From: a virus
DNA length: 23,057 nucleotides
Virus record (IMG/VR): IMGVR_UViG_3300042556_003022
Coordinates: 1 to 23,057 of that record
Strand: one strand, 5' to 3'
Shown here: positions 15,795 through 22,048 of the stretch, one piece after another
Position numbering within the stretch: position 1 is the first letter of the stretch
Layout: each line of letters starts with the position of its first letter
Notes under the pieces: model-generated
Database searches by the model: none
What the model was told of the DNA's origin: nothing
The model's input: the letters and a program-made list of their open reading frames with translations, nothing else
Position numbers and translations under genes: made by a program

Positions 15795-18121
15795 GGTTGC
15801 GGGATGCTGGCTGCGGTCGTGGCACGAATCTTGGCGGCGGCTTTGGCGTCTTCCAAAGCGAGCTTCTGAGCGGTCTGCGCGTCCTTCATTTGCAGGTCGG
15901 CTTGGTGCTTCTCGATTTTCATTTGAAGCTCGGCGCGGCGCTCCATGAGGCGTTGCTGGGCTTCGGGGCTCAACTGCTCGGACTCGGCGAGCTTCTTCTG
16001 CATTGCCTGATACTCAGCCATGAGCGCGGTCTGTTGGCGCTCGGCTTCTGCTTGTTGGGCTTTCTGCTGGTTCTCCTGCATCGCCTGCAATTCGTCGGCG
16101 AGGCGTTGGGCGCTCGCGGTGAGTTGCTGGTGTCGCTGGCGCATAAGGGCGACTTGGTCTTTGCGGACGAGGTCGCTGCCAAGTTGAGCCAAATGCTCGC
16201 CTAGGTGCGGAAGGAACATTTGGAAGGCACTCAATGCCTCCATCGGGTTGCTTGCTCCCTCGGCCACGGCGCGATCGAGTTGATCCACCGCATTGAGGTG
16301 GGTGGAGGCGTGGATGAAATGGTTCTCCCCAGGGCTCACGGGGATCGGGCTTCCCGAGGACATCGTCGCGTTCTCCAAGACTGCAATCTTGAAATCCAAC
16401 GGCGGGCGCAGCGTTGTCTGCGGGGCTGGGATGTAGCGGTCCACGACTTCCTGCCCGAACCGCGCTGCCACTCGGTCGCGGAGGAGGTTGATGCGTCCCA
16501 TTTCATCAAGGCTTCCGAAGATCGACATGGTTTCGTCGATCGCCGCCATACGCATCGCGGGGCTTCCGTAGCCGATCGCTCGCACGGGCTCGACATTGAT
16601 GACGCGGTGAATCGCTTCCTCGGGCACTCCGCGTTTGAGAAGGCGTTTGCGGAACTCAACGGCTTCCTTGCCGCCTGGTTCGCGAGCGTTGTAATCGCGG
16701 CGGGTGAGACGGCGGAAGACCTCGGTGAGAATGCGCTTCCAAGGATGGTAGAACAAATTGATCGAGGCGTTGGACAGCACGGCTTCTTTCTGCAACTGCG
16801 CCTTCACCTCGTAGGCGGTGCGGGCTTGGTTGCTGTCGCCCGTGTTGGCGCGGGTCTGGTAGGCCCCCGTGTTGTTGCTCATCTGCATCGCCATGTCGTT
16901 GATGACGGGGATGATGTTCTGTTGTAAATTCGGCACGGCTTTATCCACGATCTTCAAGCCAGGCGGGAAGAGGGCGTAGGGGCCGTAGTAGGTGAGCGTC
17001 AGGTCATCGAGAGCGCGGGTGCTGCTATCGCTTGGCTGCACGATGAGCGAGGAGGAGAGGAGCGCCCCATCCACCATGCCGCAACGCAGGCGGTTCAGCA
17101 CTTGAATGTGCGGGTAGATTTTGAAGCCCAGCCCGCGGATGCCGTGGTAGGTGCCGTTACCGACGCCGTAGGTGAAAGTCACCCAGCACTGCGTCGGGGA
17201 GTCGAACCGCTTTTCTTTTCGATAAAGAAAACTCTCCTTCATCGCGCCGACATCGGTGGGGAGTGGCTCTTGCAGGAAAATCAAATGCGAGACGCACCCG
17301 CAAAATTCCTTCACCCACATATGAACGACCTTCACGACCTTGCTCTTGGCAGTTCCGTAAAGGATGTCGTTGTTTTTTAGCTCTACCTCCAGTTTCTCCC
17401 AGTCCCCTAGGGAGGTTGTGGTGTCTTGGGCGCAAGCCCGCTTCAGGGCTTCTTTTACCGTGGCAACATCCCACCCCAGAGAGGCGGCGATCTCGGGGTC
17501 GCGAATAAATCCGTAAAGCTCGTCGGAGCGGTATTCGCGGTCCACCGTAGCGACTTCGATCTCGGCCTCGCTGGCTCGTGTGCCTCGGGGGATGCGAAAT
17601 TCATTGAGCCCCGTTACGCGCCAACGCCAATCGAGTTCGTCCTCGAAATACGCGACACCGACACCATGGGTCACAAAAAAATCCGAGAGTCGCTGGTGGT
17701 TAAATTCAAACTCGCTCCATCCACGCAGGGTGCGGTGGAACTCCTCGCCGATGATTTCGCTCCACTCGGCGGCTTGCTCGGGGCTTCCGTAGGTGGTGCG
17801 AACGCGGGCGAGCATATCGACCGAGTTCGTCAAGTCGTAGTAGCCTGCGAGGGCTTGATCCTTGAGCGCGGCAGCTTCGCCAAAATCCAAATTCGTGCGC
17901 TCCCCCTGCCCGACTTCTTTGAGGTCGTTGGCGTTGAAAGGCGGGGCTCCGTTGAACATCCCGTCGATCAGAGCGCGGTTGCGGCTGCTGCCCTCGTCGG
18001 CTTTTTTGAGCGAGAGGTAAATCGAGCGGGCGGCGTCCACATCGCCCACGCGGGCGCAAGGGGCTTCGCCGGTCACGGGGTCAAGCCCCTTCAGTTCAAG
18101 CGGAGAGTGGTTCAGGTTCAT
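15791..18121 (-). CDS. Portal protein
   Basis: I choose the ATG at 18121 (MNLNHSPLELKGLDPVTGEA), giving 776 residues, over an in-frame start at 18178 whose extra residues overlap the upstream gene. The length and order of elements fit the large podovirus portals. A helical N-terminus is followed by a beta-rich clip and wing region and a central stem-like stretch (LQQNIIPVINDMAMQMSNNTG) with a YHPWKRILTEVF helix after it. The last about 120 residues are a Gln/Ala/Glu-rich coiled coil, matching the barrel extension seen in some portals. The portal forms the dodecameric ring through which DNA enters and leaves. It overlaps the upstream gene by 26 bases and the downstream gene by four. Confidence 0.85.
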   Translation of the reverse strand: MNLNHSPLELKGLDPVTGEAPCARVGDVDAARSIYLSLKKADEGSSRNRALIDGMFNGAPPFNANDLKEVGQGERTNLDFGEAAALKDQALAGYYDLTNSVDMLARVRTTYGSPEQAAEWSEIIGEEFHRTLRGWSEFEFNHQRLSDFFVTHGVGVAYFEDELDWRWRVTGLNEFRIPRGTRASEAEIEVATVDREYRSDELYGFIRDPEIAASLGWDVATVKEALKRACAQDTTTSLGDWEKLEVELKNNDILYGTAKSKVVKVVHMWVKEFCGCVSHLIFLQEPLPTDVGAMKESFLYRKEKRFDSPTQCWVTFTYGVGNGTYHGIRGLGFKIYPHIQVLNRLRCGMVDGALLSSSLIVQPSDSSTRALDDLTLTYYGPYALFPPGLKIVDKAVPNLQQNIIPVINDMAMQMSNNTGAYQTRANTGDSNQARTAYEVKAQLQKEAVLSNASINLFYHPWKRILTEVFRRLTRRDYNAREPGGKEAVEFRKRLLKRGVPEEAIHRVINVEPVRAIGYGSPAMRMAAIDETMSIFGSLDEMGRINLLRDRVAARFGQEVVDRYIPAPQTTLRPPLDFKIAVLENATMSSGSPIPVSPGENHFIHASTHLNAVDQLDRAVAEGASNPMEALSAFQMFLPHLGEHLAQLGSDLVRKDQVALMRQRHQQLTASAQRLADELQAMQENQQKAQQAEAERQQTALMAEYQAMQKKLAESEQLSPEAQQRLMERRAELQMKIEKHQADLQMKDAQTAQKLALEDAKAAAKIRATTAASIPQP

Positions 18122-18863
18122 CAGTCTTTTTCTTTGCCGGTTTGGGCTTGGGGTTGAGGATTTCGAGCACCGAGCCATCGGCGACTCCGGCGATCACGGC
18201 GGTCTGTGGGGCGATTGGTTCGGCGTTCACGCCAGGGGCTTCTTTGAAAAAATACTTTCCATCCGCGCCGCCGCGGTATTCGGAGGTGCCTGCTTGGTTT
18301 TGGATCAGCTTTGAGACTGCCGAATCACGGCGCATCTCGAATCGCATTTGCACATTCCACGGCGTCTCCTTCGGGCCGTAGCCCAAGCGGCGGATCAGGG
18401 TGGATCGCAGATAAAGATCGGGCGGGTAGATCGAGGAGGCGATGATCCGCGGGGGTTCCTGCCGCATCTTTCCTGTGGCAGGGTCGCGCTCCACGCTTGG
18501 CTCCATGGCTCCGAGGTAGGGCATCTTCGCGACGAAATACTCCTTCGCAATCTCCGTTAGCCACGAAGGGCGCAGAGGGCAACAAGTCTCGTCGAACCAA
18601 TACCACGGGTCGGTGCAGCCCATGAGGTCGAGGTAGTGCGCCGTGTCGTGAAAGAGCTTGTTGCGTGAGTTGTAAACATGGTCGCCCGTGAAAATGTCCG
18701 CATTCGCAAAAGCTCCCTTCAAAAGGTTGAGCGCCTTCTCGATCTCAGCGACATCGCGGTTCCCTCCGACTAGCAAGGCATCGTGCATCGCCACGCCCCC
18801 CAGGGAGAAGATGTGCTGATACAGAGGGAGGGCTTTTTGCGAGAACGGAATGACAAGCAACAT
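18096..18863 (-). CDS. Glycosyltransferase-like phage protein
   Basis: A 255-residue protein. It opens with a MLLVIPFSQK beta strand, followed by HDALLVGGNRD, as in nucleotide-sugar-binding folds. Later it contains WYWFDETCCPLRPSWLTEI (about 87-105), in which an acidic residue after an aromatic strand resembles the D-x-D region of GT-A glycosyltransferases. The C-terminal about 50 residues are Pro/Lys-rich and flexible. I recall similar proteins upstream of portals in environmental podoviruses, but their role is unknown. DNA or capsid sugar modification is possible. A CCCCAGGG motif lies at 18798. Two TAATAACC copies precede the start. A non-enzymatic structural role is the alternative. Confidence 0.5.
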   Translation of the reverse strand: MLLVIPFSQKALPLYQHIFSLGGVAMHDALLVGGNRDVAEIEKALNLLKGAFANADIFTGDHVYNSRNKLFHDTAHYLDLMGCTDPWYWFDETCCPLRPSWLTEIAKEYFVAKMPYLGAMEPSVERDPATGKMRQEPPRIIASSIYPPDLYLRSTLIRRLGYGPKETPWNVQMRFEMRRDSAVSKLIQNQAGTSEYRGGADGKYFFKEAPGVNAEPIAPQTAVIAGVADGSVLEILNPKPKPAKKKTDEPEPLSA

Positions 18864-18864
18864 G

Positions 18865-18888
18865 GGTTATTATTCTACAAGGTTATTA
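18865..18888 (-). promoter_or_regulatory. Direct repeat of TAATAACC before the portal operon
   Basis: On the minus strand TAATAACC occurs twice, at 18888-18881 and 18872-18865, 16 bases apart, directly before the ATG at 18863. TTGAAA lies 17 bases upstream of the first TAATAA. TAGAAT lies between the copies as an alternative -10 box. If TAGAAT were used the mRNA would be almost leaderless. No Shine-Dalgarno sequence is present. The element is likely a phage promoter or operator, by position and recurrence. Confidence 0.4.
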
Positions 18889-19173
18889 ACAACCGGCAAC
18901 CAATTTTTCAAAAACTTTATCGGCATTTTCATGGGCGTCTTCAATTTCCTCCACCGTGGGCTCATCGAGGTCGGGCTGGCAGGCGTGGGTTACTTCATGC
19001 CGCAGAGTGGCTTTCATGTTGAACTGCGGGTTCAGATAGATCGTCCGTTGGGCGTAGTCGCACAGCCCGTGAAGGGGATTCCAACGCCCATCTTTCTTAA
19101 TCGGCGCAAGGCGCTTGATTTCGATTTTCCACCACTTTCCACGGATGCGAACCTTGCCGGAGGTCTTTTTCAC
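18886..19173 (-). CDS. SprT-like small zinc metallopeptidase
   Basis: A 95-residue protein with H59-E60-V-T-H63 (ATLRHEVTHACQPDLDE), the HExxH zinc motif, followed by EEIEDA (75-80), a plausible third ligand region. The pattern KVRIRGKWWKIEI, GLCDYAQRTIYLNP, LRHEVTHA is one I recognise from short SprT-like phage proteins. I place the start at a GTG at 19173, whose GTGA overlaps the stop of the upstream HTH gene by four bases. The ATG at 19233 would overlap that gene by 64 bases and adds a non-conserved stretch. A role in protein turnover or in removing DNA-protein crosslinks is possible, but unknown in phages of this type. Confidence 0.7.
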   Translation of the reverse strand: MKKTSGKVRIRGKWWKIEIKRLAPIKKDGRWNPLHGLCDYAQRTIYLNPQFNMKATLRHEVTHACQPDLDEPTVEEIEDAHENADKVFEKLVAGC

Positions 19174-19592
19174 ACTGCGAGAATCTTTTTTGTGGAACTC
19201 CCCTGGGGCGTGCTGATGCGTCCGTTCGCCCACTCAATGCGTCCGCCAGAAATCACAACCCCCGTTTCAGTGCCGTCATACCGGCGCACCTGGGTTCCCA
19301 CAGGGAAAGGCCAGCGCCCAGGCTTGCTTTTCGTCGGGGCTGCTTCCGCAGGTTTGCGAGAGCTAATCGAATAGCATTGTATTGTGACCACCTTACCTTC
19401 AATCGCATCCCAGATTGGAAATTTGTCCACCAGCACATCTTTGGCTTTGATGGCGGAGCGAAGGTTTTCATTGACGCGGCTTTCTGCACATCCGATTTTC
19501 TCGGCGACTTGGGCTCGGGTCAGCCATCCTTCGGGGACGGGTTTGACGCTTTTGGCTTTGTGTTTAACGACGAGTGCTTTCCAAGGATTCAT
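19170..19592 (-). CDS. HTH DNA-binding protein, possible small terminase or regulator
   Basis: A 140-residue protein. Residues about 22-65 (GWLTRAQVAEKIGCAESRVN, then IWDAI) fit a helix-turn-helix of the winged or MerR/excisionase-like type. A Pro/Lys linker follows. Residues about 93-138 (FPVGTQVRRYDGTETGVVIS) look like a small beta barrel. It lies between a metallophosphoesterase and the SprT-like gene, upstream of the portal, where a small terminase subunit is often found. A transcription regulator is an equal possibility. The start at 19592 is preceded by AACCTACAACCTATG with no Shine-Dalgarno sequence. Confidence 0.55.
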   Translation of the reverse strand: MNPWKALVVKHKAKSVKPVPEGWLTRAQVAEKIGCAESRVNENLRSAIKAKDVLVDKFPIWDAIEGKVVTIQCYSISSRKPAEAAPTKSKPGRWPFPVGTQVRRYDGTETGVVISGGRIEWANGRISTPQGSSTKKILAV

Positions 19593-19602
19593 AGGTTGTA
19601 GG

Positions 19603-20640
19603 TTAATCTTCTAAAAAGATGGGCCAGGTGCCGGTGCGTCCGCGCTTCGCATTGAAAAGAAAGAGCGTCTGCTGTGGTGGCTCATAGGGAGCCTTGATGG
19701 CGATACTGTAAGCGTTGTGGCCGATGAGACTCCCGTTCGATACCCACTTCGGATTCTGTTGGCTTTGATGCCAATGTCCGAAAATATCGAGGTCCGCCAC
19801 GCGGCCTTTGTTCCAGTTGGAAATCGCCTTTTCTACGGGTATGGTCAACCCGCCCACGCCCCCTTGGAACTTCAATCCATCCCCATGATGCAGGCGGAAG
19901 GTCTTGCCATAGACATCGAGGTAGGTGTGATATGATTCCCCAATCACCCATGTCACCCCGTCGGTGATCTCCTGCTCCAAGATTTTGTAAAGGAGCCATT
20001 CGTAAGAGTTCTTCCAACTCGTGCCATGGCGCGGCTTGATCGTCGTGCGCCCGTGGTTGCCGACCGAGCAAGGGATGATGATGTGGTCGAAGTTCCCCTC
20101 TTTTCGGAAGGTGTTGATGAATTTCGCCACGCGCTCCTTGAGCCACAGAACAGTCTGCGTGGGAGTGAGTTCGTTCTCCTCTCGCAATTCCTCGTGAATA
20201 AAACCGGACATCAAATCGCCCAAAAGAGCGAGAATACAAATCGGGATGTCGCAGCCGCCGCGCTGGATTTCAAGGAGTCGGATCGCCGACTTGGCAAACC
20301 GCTCGATGCGTTGATCGGCGACCTCCAAGTTAAAAGTGTTGAGGTGCGAGACCGTGCGCGGATCGACCGATTCCTCGCAGTGCCAATCACTCGCCACCAC
20401 CACCGCCGCGGATTCCGTGGAGGATTTGCCTTTGCGCTCGATGGCGTAGGTGCGGTTGCCCGAGGGGGATTCCTTTAGCAGGGACGCGACATCCATGCTG
20501 GCGCTCAACTCTTCGATCGCTTGCTGGTAGCTTGCGATTTGTTTTTTCAGGTCGTCCACCTCGGAGCGGTGGGCGCGAGTCGTGGAGGAGCGTTCAATCT
20601 CCTGCCACACATTGTTAGCTGCGGGTTGTTTTTTTGGCAT
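19603..20640 (-). CDS. Metallophosphoesterase (calcineurin-like)
   Basis: I choose the ATG at 20640 (MPKKQPAANN), giving 345 residues; a longer start at 20727 would run into the endolysin gene. All metal-binding motifs are visible: D85-x-H87 (ASDWHCEE), G141-D142 (LLGDLMSG), G194-N195-H196-G-R, H251-H252-G-D and G288-H289-W-H291. Residues about 23-57 are a coiled coil. Such enzymes hydrolyse phosphomono- or diesters using two metals, and phage members include nucleases and phosphatases of unknown target. The gene is four bases after the endolysin and ten before the HTH gene, an unusual place within a lysis-packaging block. The substrate is unknown: DNA repair or processing, RNA or nucleotide-signal cleavage are all possible. 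Confidence 0.8.
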   Translation of the reverse strand: MPKKQPAANNVWQEIERSSTTRAHRSEVDDLKKQIASYQQAIEELSASMDVASLLKESPSGNRTYAIERKGKSSTESAAVVVASDWHCEESVDPRTVSHLNTFNLEVADQRIERFAKSAIRLLEIQRGGCDIPICILALLGDLMSGFIHEELREENELTPTQTVLWLKERVAKFINTFRKEGNFDHIIIPCSVGNHGRTTIKPRHGTSWKNSYEWLLYKILEQEITDGVTWVIGESYHTYLDVYGKTFRLHHGDGLKFQGGVGGLTIPVEKAISNWNKGRVADLDIFGHWHQSQQNPKWVSNGSLIGHNAYSIAIKAPYEPPQQTLFLFNAKRGRTGTWPIFLED

Positions 20641-20644
20641 AAAT

Positions 20645-21229
20645 TCAAGCCCTAGGGCGGGTCGCCTCGAAGTGCATACTATCGTATCCCCAAAAGGCTC
20701 CGGCGCTTTGCCAGCCTTCGCGGGCAAAAGCCTCCATGATCTCTAGGGGCATATCGGCCTTCAAAGGCCAGGTGTCTCGAAAAGTGTTGTCGTCGGCATC
20801 GAGGTCGATTGCCGCCCCCCAAGCATGGACAGAAAACGAGTTTCCGCCGCGTTTTTGTCGAAAGTTGAAGATACCGCCGTAGTCCTCGGCCTCTTCCATG
20901 ACCTCGCGATCTTTGCCGTGCAGGCTCCCGATCGCTTGGAGAACCCGTGTCAGGGAGGGCGCGACCTTCAAATGGCAGCGGGATTTTTTGACGGGCTTCC
21001 CGCCGTAATACATGGGGAATGGAAACTCGATCGTGACAAGGTTCGATTCATCCCCAGGTTCGCCATAGAACTCACGGAGCGCCGCTTGCGTGGAGTGCGG
21101 CCATGGGTTCGGGCTTGGCATGAGCGAGCGAAGATGCTCGCGGCAACGGGCCTGGGACTTGGGGCCCCAGAACCCGTCCGGCACGACGCCGATCCGGCGC
21201 TGCATCCGTTGGATTTGATCGCTCGTCAC
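20645..21229 (-). CDS. Endolysin, M15-type D-Ala-D-Ala / L-Ala-D-Glu peptidase
   Basis: A 194-residue protein. An N-terminal segment (about 1-60, QIQRMQRRIGVVPDGFWGPK) resembles half a peptidoglycan-binding domain. The peptidase part has S133-x-H135-x-x-G-x-A-x-D142 (SFSVHAWGAAIDLD) and a second zinc histidine in DSMHFEA (H186). This is the M15/VanY-type metallopeptidase signature. It would cut peptide cross-links of the host cell wall at the end of infection. No signal peptide is visible, so it depends on a holin, and the holin-like gene overlaps its ATG by four bases. The last residues include a CCT-AGG codon pair from a CCCTAGGG copy at 20650. Confidence 0.85.
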   Translation of the reverse strand: MTSDQIQRMQRRIGVVPDGFWGPKSQARCREHLRSLMPSPNPWPHSTQAALREFYGEPGDESNLVTIEFPFPMYYGGKPVKKSRCHLKVAPSLTRVLQAIGSLHGKDREVMEEAEDYGGIFNFRQKRGGNSFSVHAWGAAIDLDADDNTFRDTWPLKADMPLEIMEAFAREGWQSAGAFWGYDSMHFEATRPRA

Positions 21230-21399
21230 TTACCCTTGCGGATAATGTTGATGATGCCAACAAGCGAGAGGCCCGCGGCGACGATTTGATTCTGAAGCTC
21301 TGGCTCCAAACGAAGCCCTAGGGCCGTGACGACGAGGATGACCCCGCGCCAAGTGGAATTTTCACTAAGCCGTTCGATGACGATGTTTACGATTTTCAT
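21226..21399 (-). CDS. Holin-like small membrane protein
   Basis: A 57-residue protein. I choose the ATG at 21399 (MKIVNIVIERLSENST), which overlaps the upstream lipoprotein stop by four bases (ATGA). A longer frame opening at 21600 is an artefact of overlap with that gene. Two hydrophobic segments are visible, about 17-30 (WRGVILVVTALGL) and 39-53 (IVAAGLSLVGIINII), with a basic RKGK tail. This matches a class II-type holin shape, and the STWRGVILVVTALG opening is one I associate with small phage holin-like proteins. Its location next to spanin-like genes and the endolysin supports that role. Confidence 0.65.
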   Translation of the reverse strand: MKIVNIVIERLSENSTWRGVILVVTALGLRLEPELQNQIVAAGLSLVGIINIIRKGK

Positions 21400-21620
21400 T
21401 TGTCTTTTAGCAGTTTGGGTTGCGTTAAGCCGAATTGCTCCCATGCAAATTGCATGGAATCGCTCGGCGGTCGTTCGGGGGAGGATTTGGGCTCGTAAGC
21501 GACCACGACGCTGAGTTTGAGGTTGCCTAACTCCCCTACCCGATCGCCAATCGGCGGGATGGGGATGCTGACACAGCCGGTTAATACTAATGTGATACAA
21601 AATAGTAGGACTTTACTCAT
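21396..21620 (-). CDS. Lipoprotein, o-spanin-like
   Basis: A 74-residue protein with a signal peptide ending in a lipobox, L13-T-G-C16 (LVLTGC). The mature part is about 59 residues and begins with a Pro/Ile-rich segment (IPIPPIGD). A small lipoprotein directly downstream of a membrane/coiled-coil protein, overlapping it by four bases, fits the o-spanin (Rz1-type) of a two-component spanin, which would imply a Gram-negative host. The mature part is less proline-rich than many o-spanins, so the call is based mainly on context. Confidence 0.6.
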   Translation of the reverse strand: MSKVLLFCITLVLTGCVSIPIPPIGDRVGELGNLKLSVVVAYEPKSSPERPPSDSMQFAWEQFGLTQPKLLKDK

Positions 21621-21859
21621 TTGCGTTCGAGTGTGCGGATGCGGTTTTCGTGGTCGTTGAGGATATTATCGTGCCTAGCGTCCGTTACGGCGTTCTGCTC
21701 CATGCGGATAAGGACAGCCTCGATCTTCTCGATTCGCGTGTTTGCTGCTGTAAACTCTTCCTTCGTCACAAACTTGGTGCCGAGGAGAGCCACAGCGAGG
21801 AGGGCGACCGTTGTGGCGATTTTGAGGCCGAAATCAAAATGTTTGCCGATGTCGCTCAT
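21617..21859 (-). CDS. Inner-membrane coiled-coil protein, i-spanin-like
   Basis: An 80-residue protein. One membrane helix lies at about 11-31 (GLKIATTVALLAVALLG). A charged coiled coil follows (EEFTAANTRIEKIEAVLI, then NDHENRIRTLERK). This is the i-spanin layout. A holin or anti-holin with a soluble tail cannot be excluded. Its ATG overlaps the upstream stop by four bases and its stop overlaps the lipoprotein start. With these neighbours the four genes form a complete lysis cassette. Confidence 0.55.
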   Translation of the reverse strand: MSDIGKHFDFGLKIATTVALLAVALLGTKFVTKEEFTAANTRIEKIEAVLIRMEQNAVTDARHDNILNDHENRIRTLERK

Positions 21860-22044
21860 TGCTCAGAAGGTATTAAAAAACGCCTTGCCTCAGTTTCAGA
21901 ATCAAACCAATACCATCCGTCTACTGGATATGTATATTCATCGTGCGTTTCTTTGTATAGTTCAAAATTTTTGTTTAATACAAAATTTGGCCCACAAATT
22001 AACTCACCGTTTTCTTCTTTATAAAATCCAGATGTGTTTTCCAT
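21856..22044 (-). CDS. Small fibre-associated protein, unknown
   Basis: A 62-residue protein. I choose the ATG at 22044 (MENTSGFYKEENGEL), four bases after the fibre gene stop; the ATG at 22110 would overlap that gene by 62 bases. The segment PNFVLNKNFELYKETHDEYT and the following YPVDGWYWFDSETEA are of a type I recall from small proteins next to tail-fibre genes in marine podoviruses and myoviruses. The function is unknown; a fibre chaperone or short fibre component is possible. The region is AT-rich like the fibre gene, suggesting that the two moved together. Confidence 0.6.
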   Translation of the reverse strand: MENTSGFYKEENGELICGPNFVLNKNFELYKETHDEYTYPVDGWYWFDSETEARRFLIPSEQ

Positions 22045-22048
22045 AAAA

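Larger units (their letters stand above)
72..21323. repeat. Dispersed palindromic motif family CCC-Y-R-GGG, 22 exact copies
   Basis: CCCTAGGG starts at 703, 1846, 6521, 7356, 11729, 15137, 17405, 20650 and 21316. CCCTGGGG starts at 362, 898, 3546, 5629, 6232, 12238, 14749 and 19201. Its complement CCCCAGGG starts at 72, 1641, 4988, 16327 and 18798. Partial copies are at 3976, 9356, 12450 and 21053. Several extend to longer palindromes: GCCCTAGGGC at 6520, 20649 and 21315, ACCCTAGGGT at 7355, and TTCCCTAGGGGAA at 701 with its exact reverse complement at 1843. Three of the 8-mers would be expected only once or twice by chance in this length. Confidence 0.8.

Noticed and set aside
19295-19307. 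TTCCCACAGGGAA as another member of the palindrome family
   Set aside because: It lacks the central YR step and has a three-base centre. It is related in appearance only and was not counted.
20641-20727. Earlier start of the metallophosphoesterase gene
   Set aside because: It would overlap the endolysin C-terminus by over 80 bases and adds residues not expected for the family.
21400-21600. N-terminal extension of the holin-like gene
   Set aside because: The extension is read out of frame through the lipoprotein gene. The ATG at 21399 gives the typical ATGA overlap and a normal holin length.
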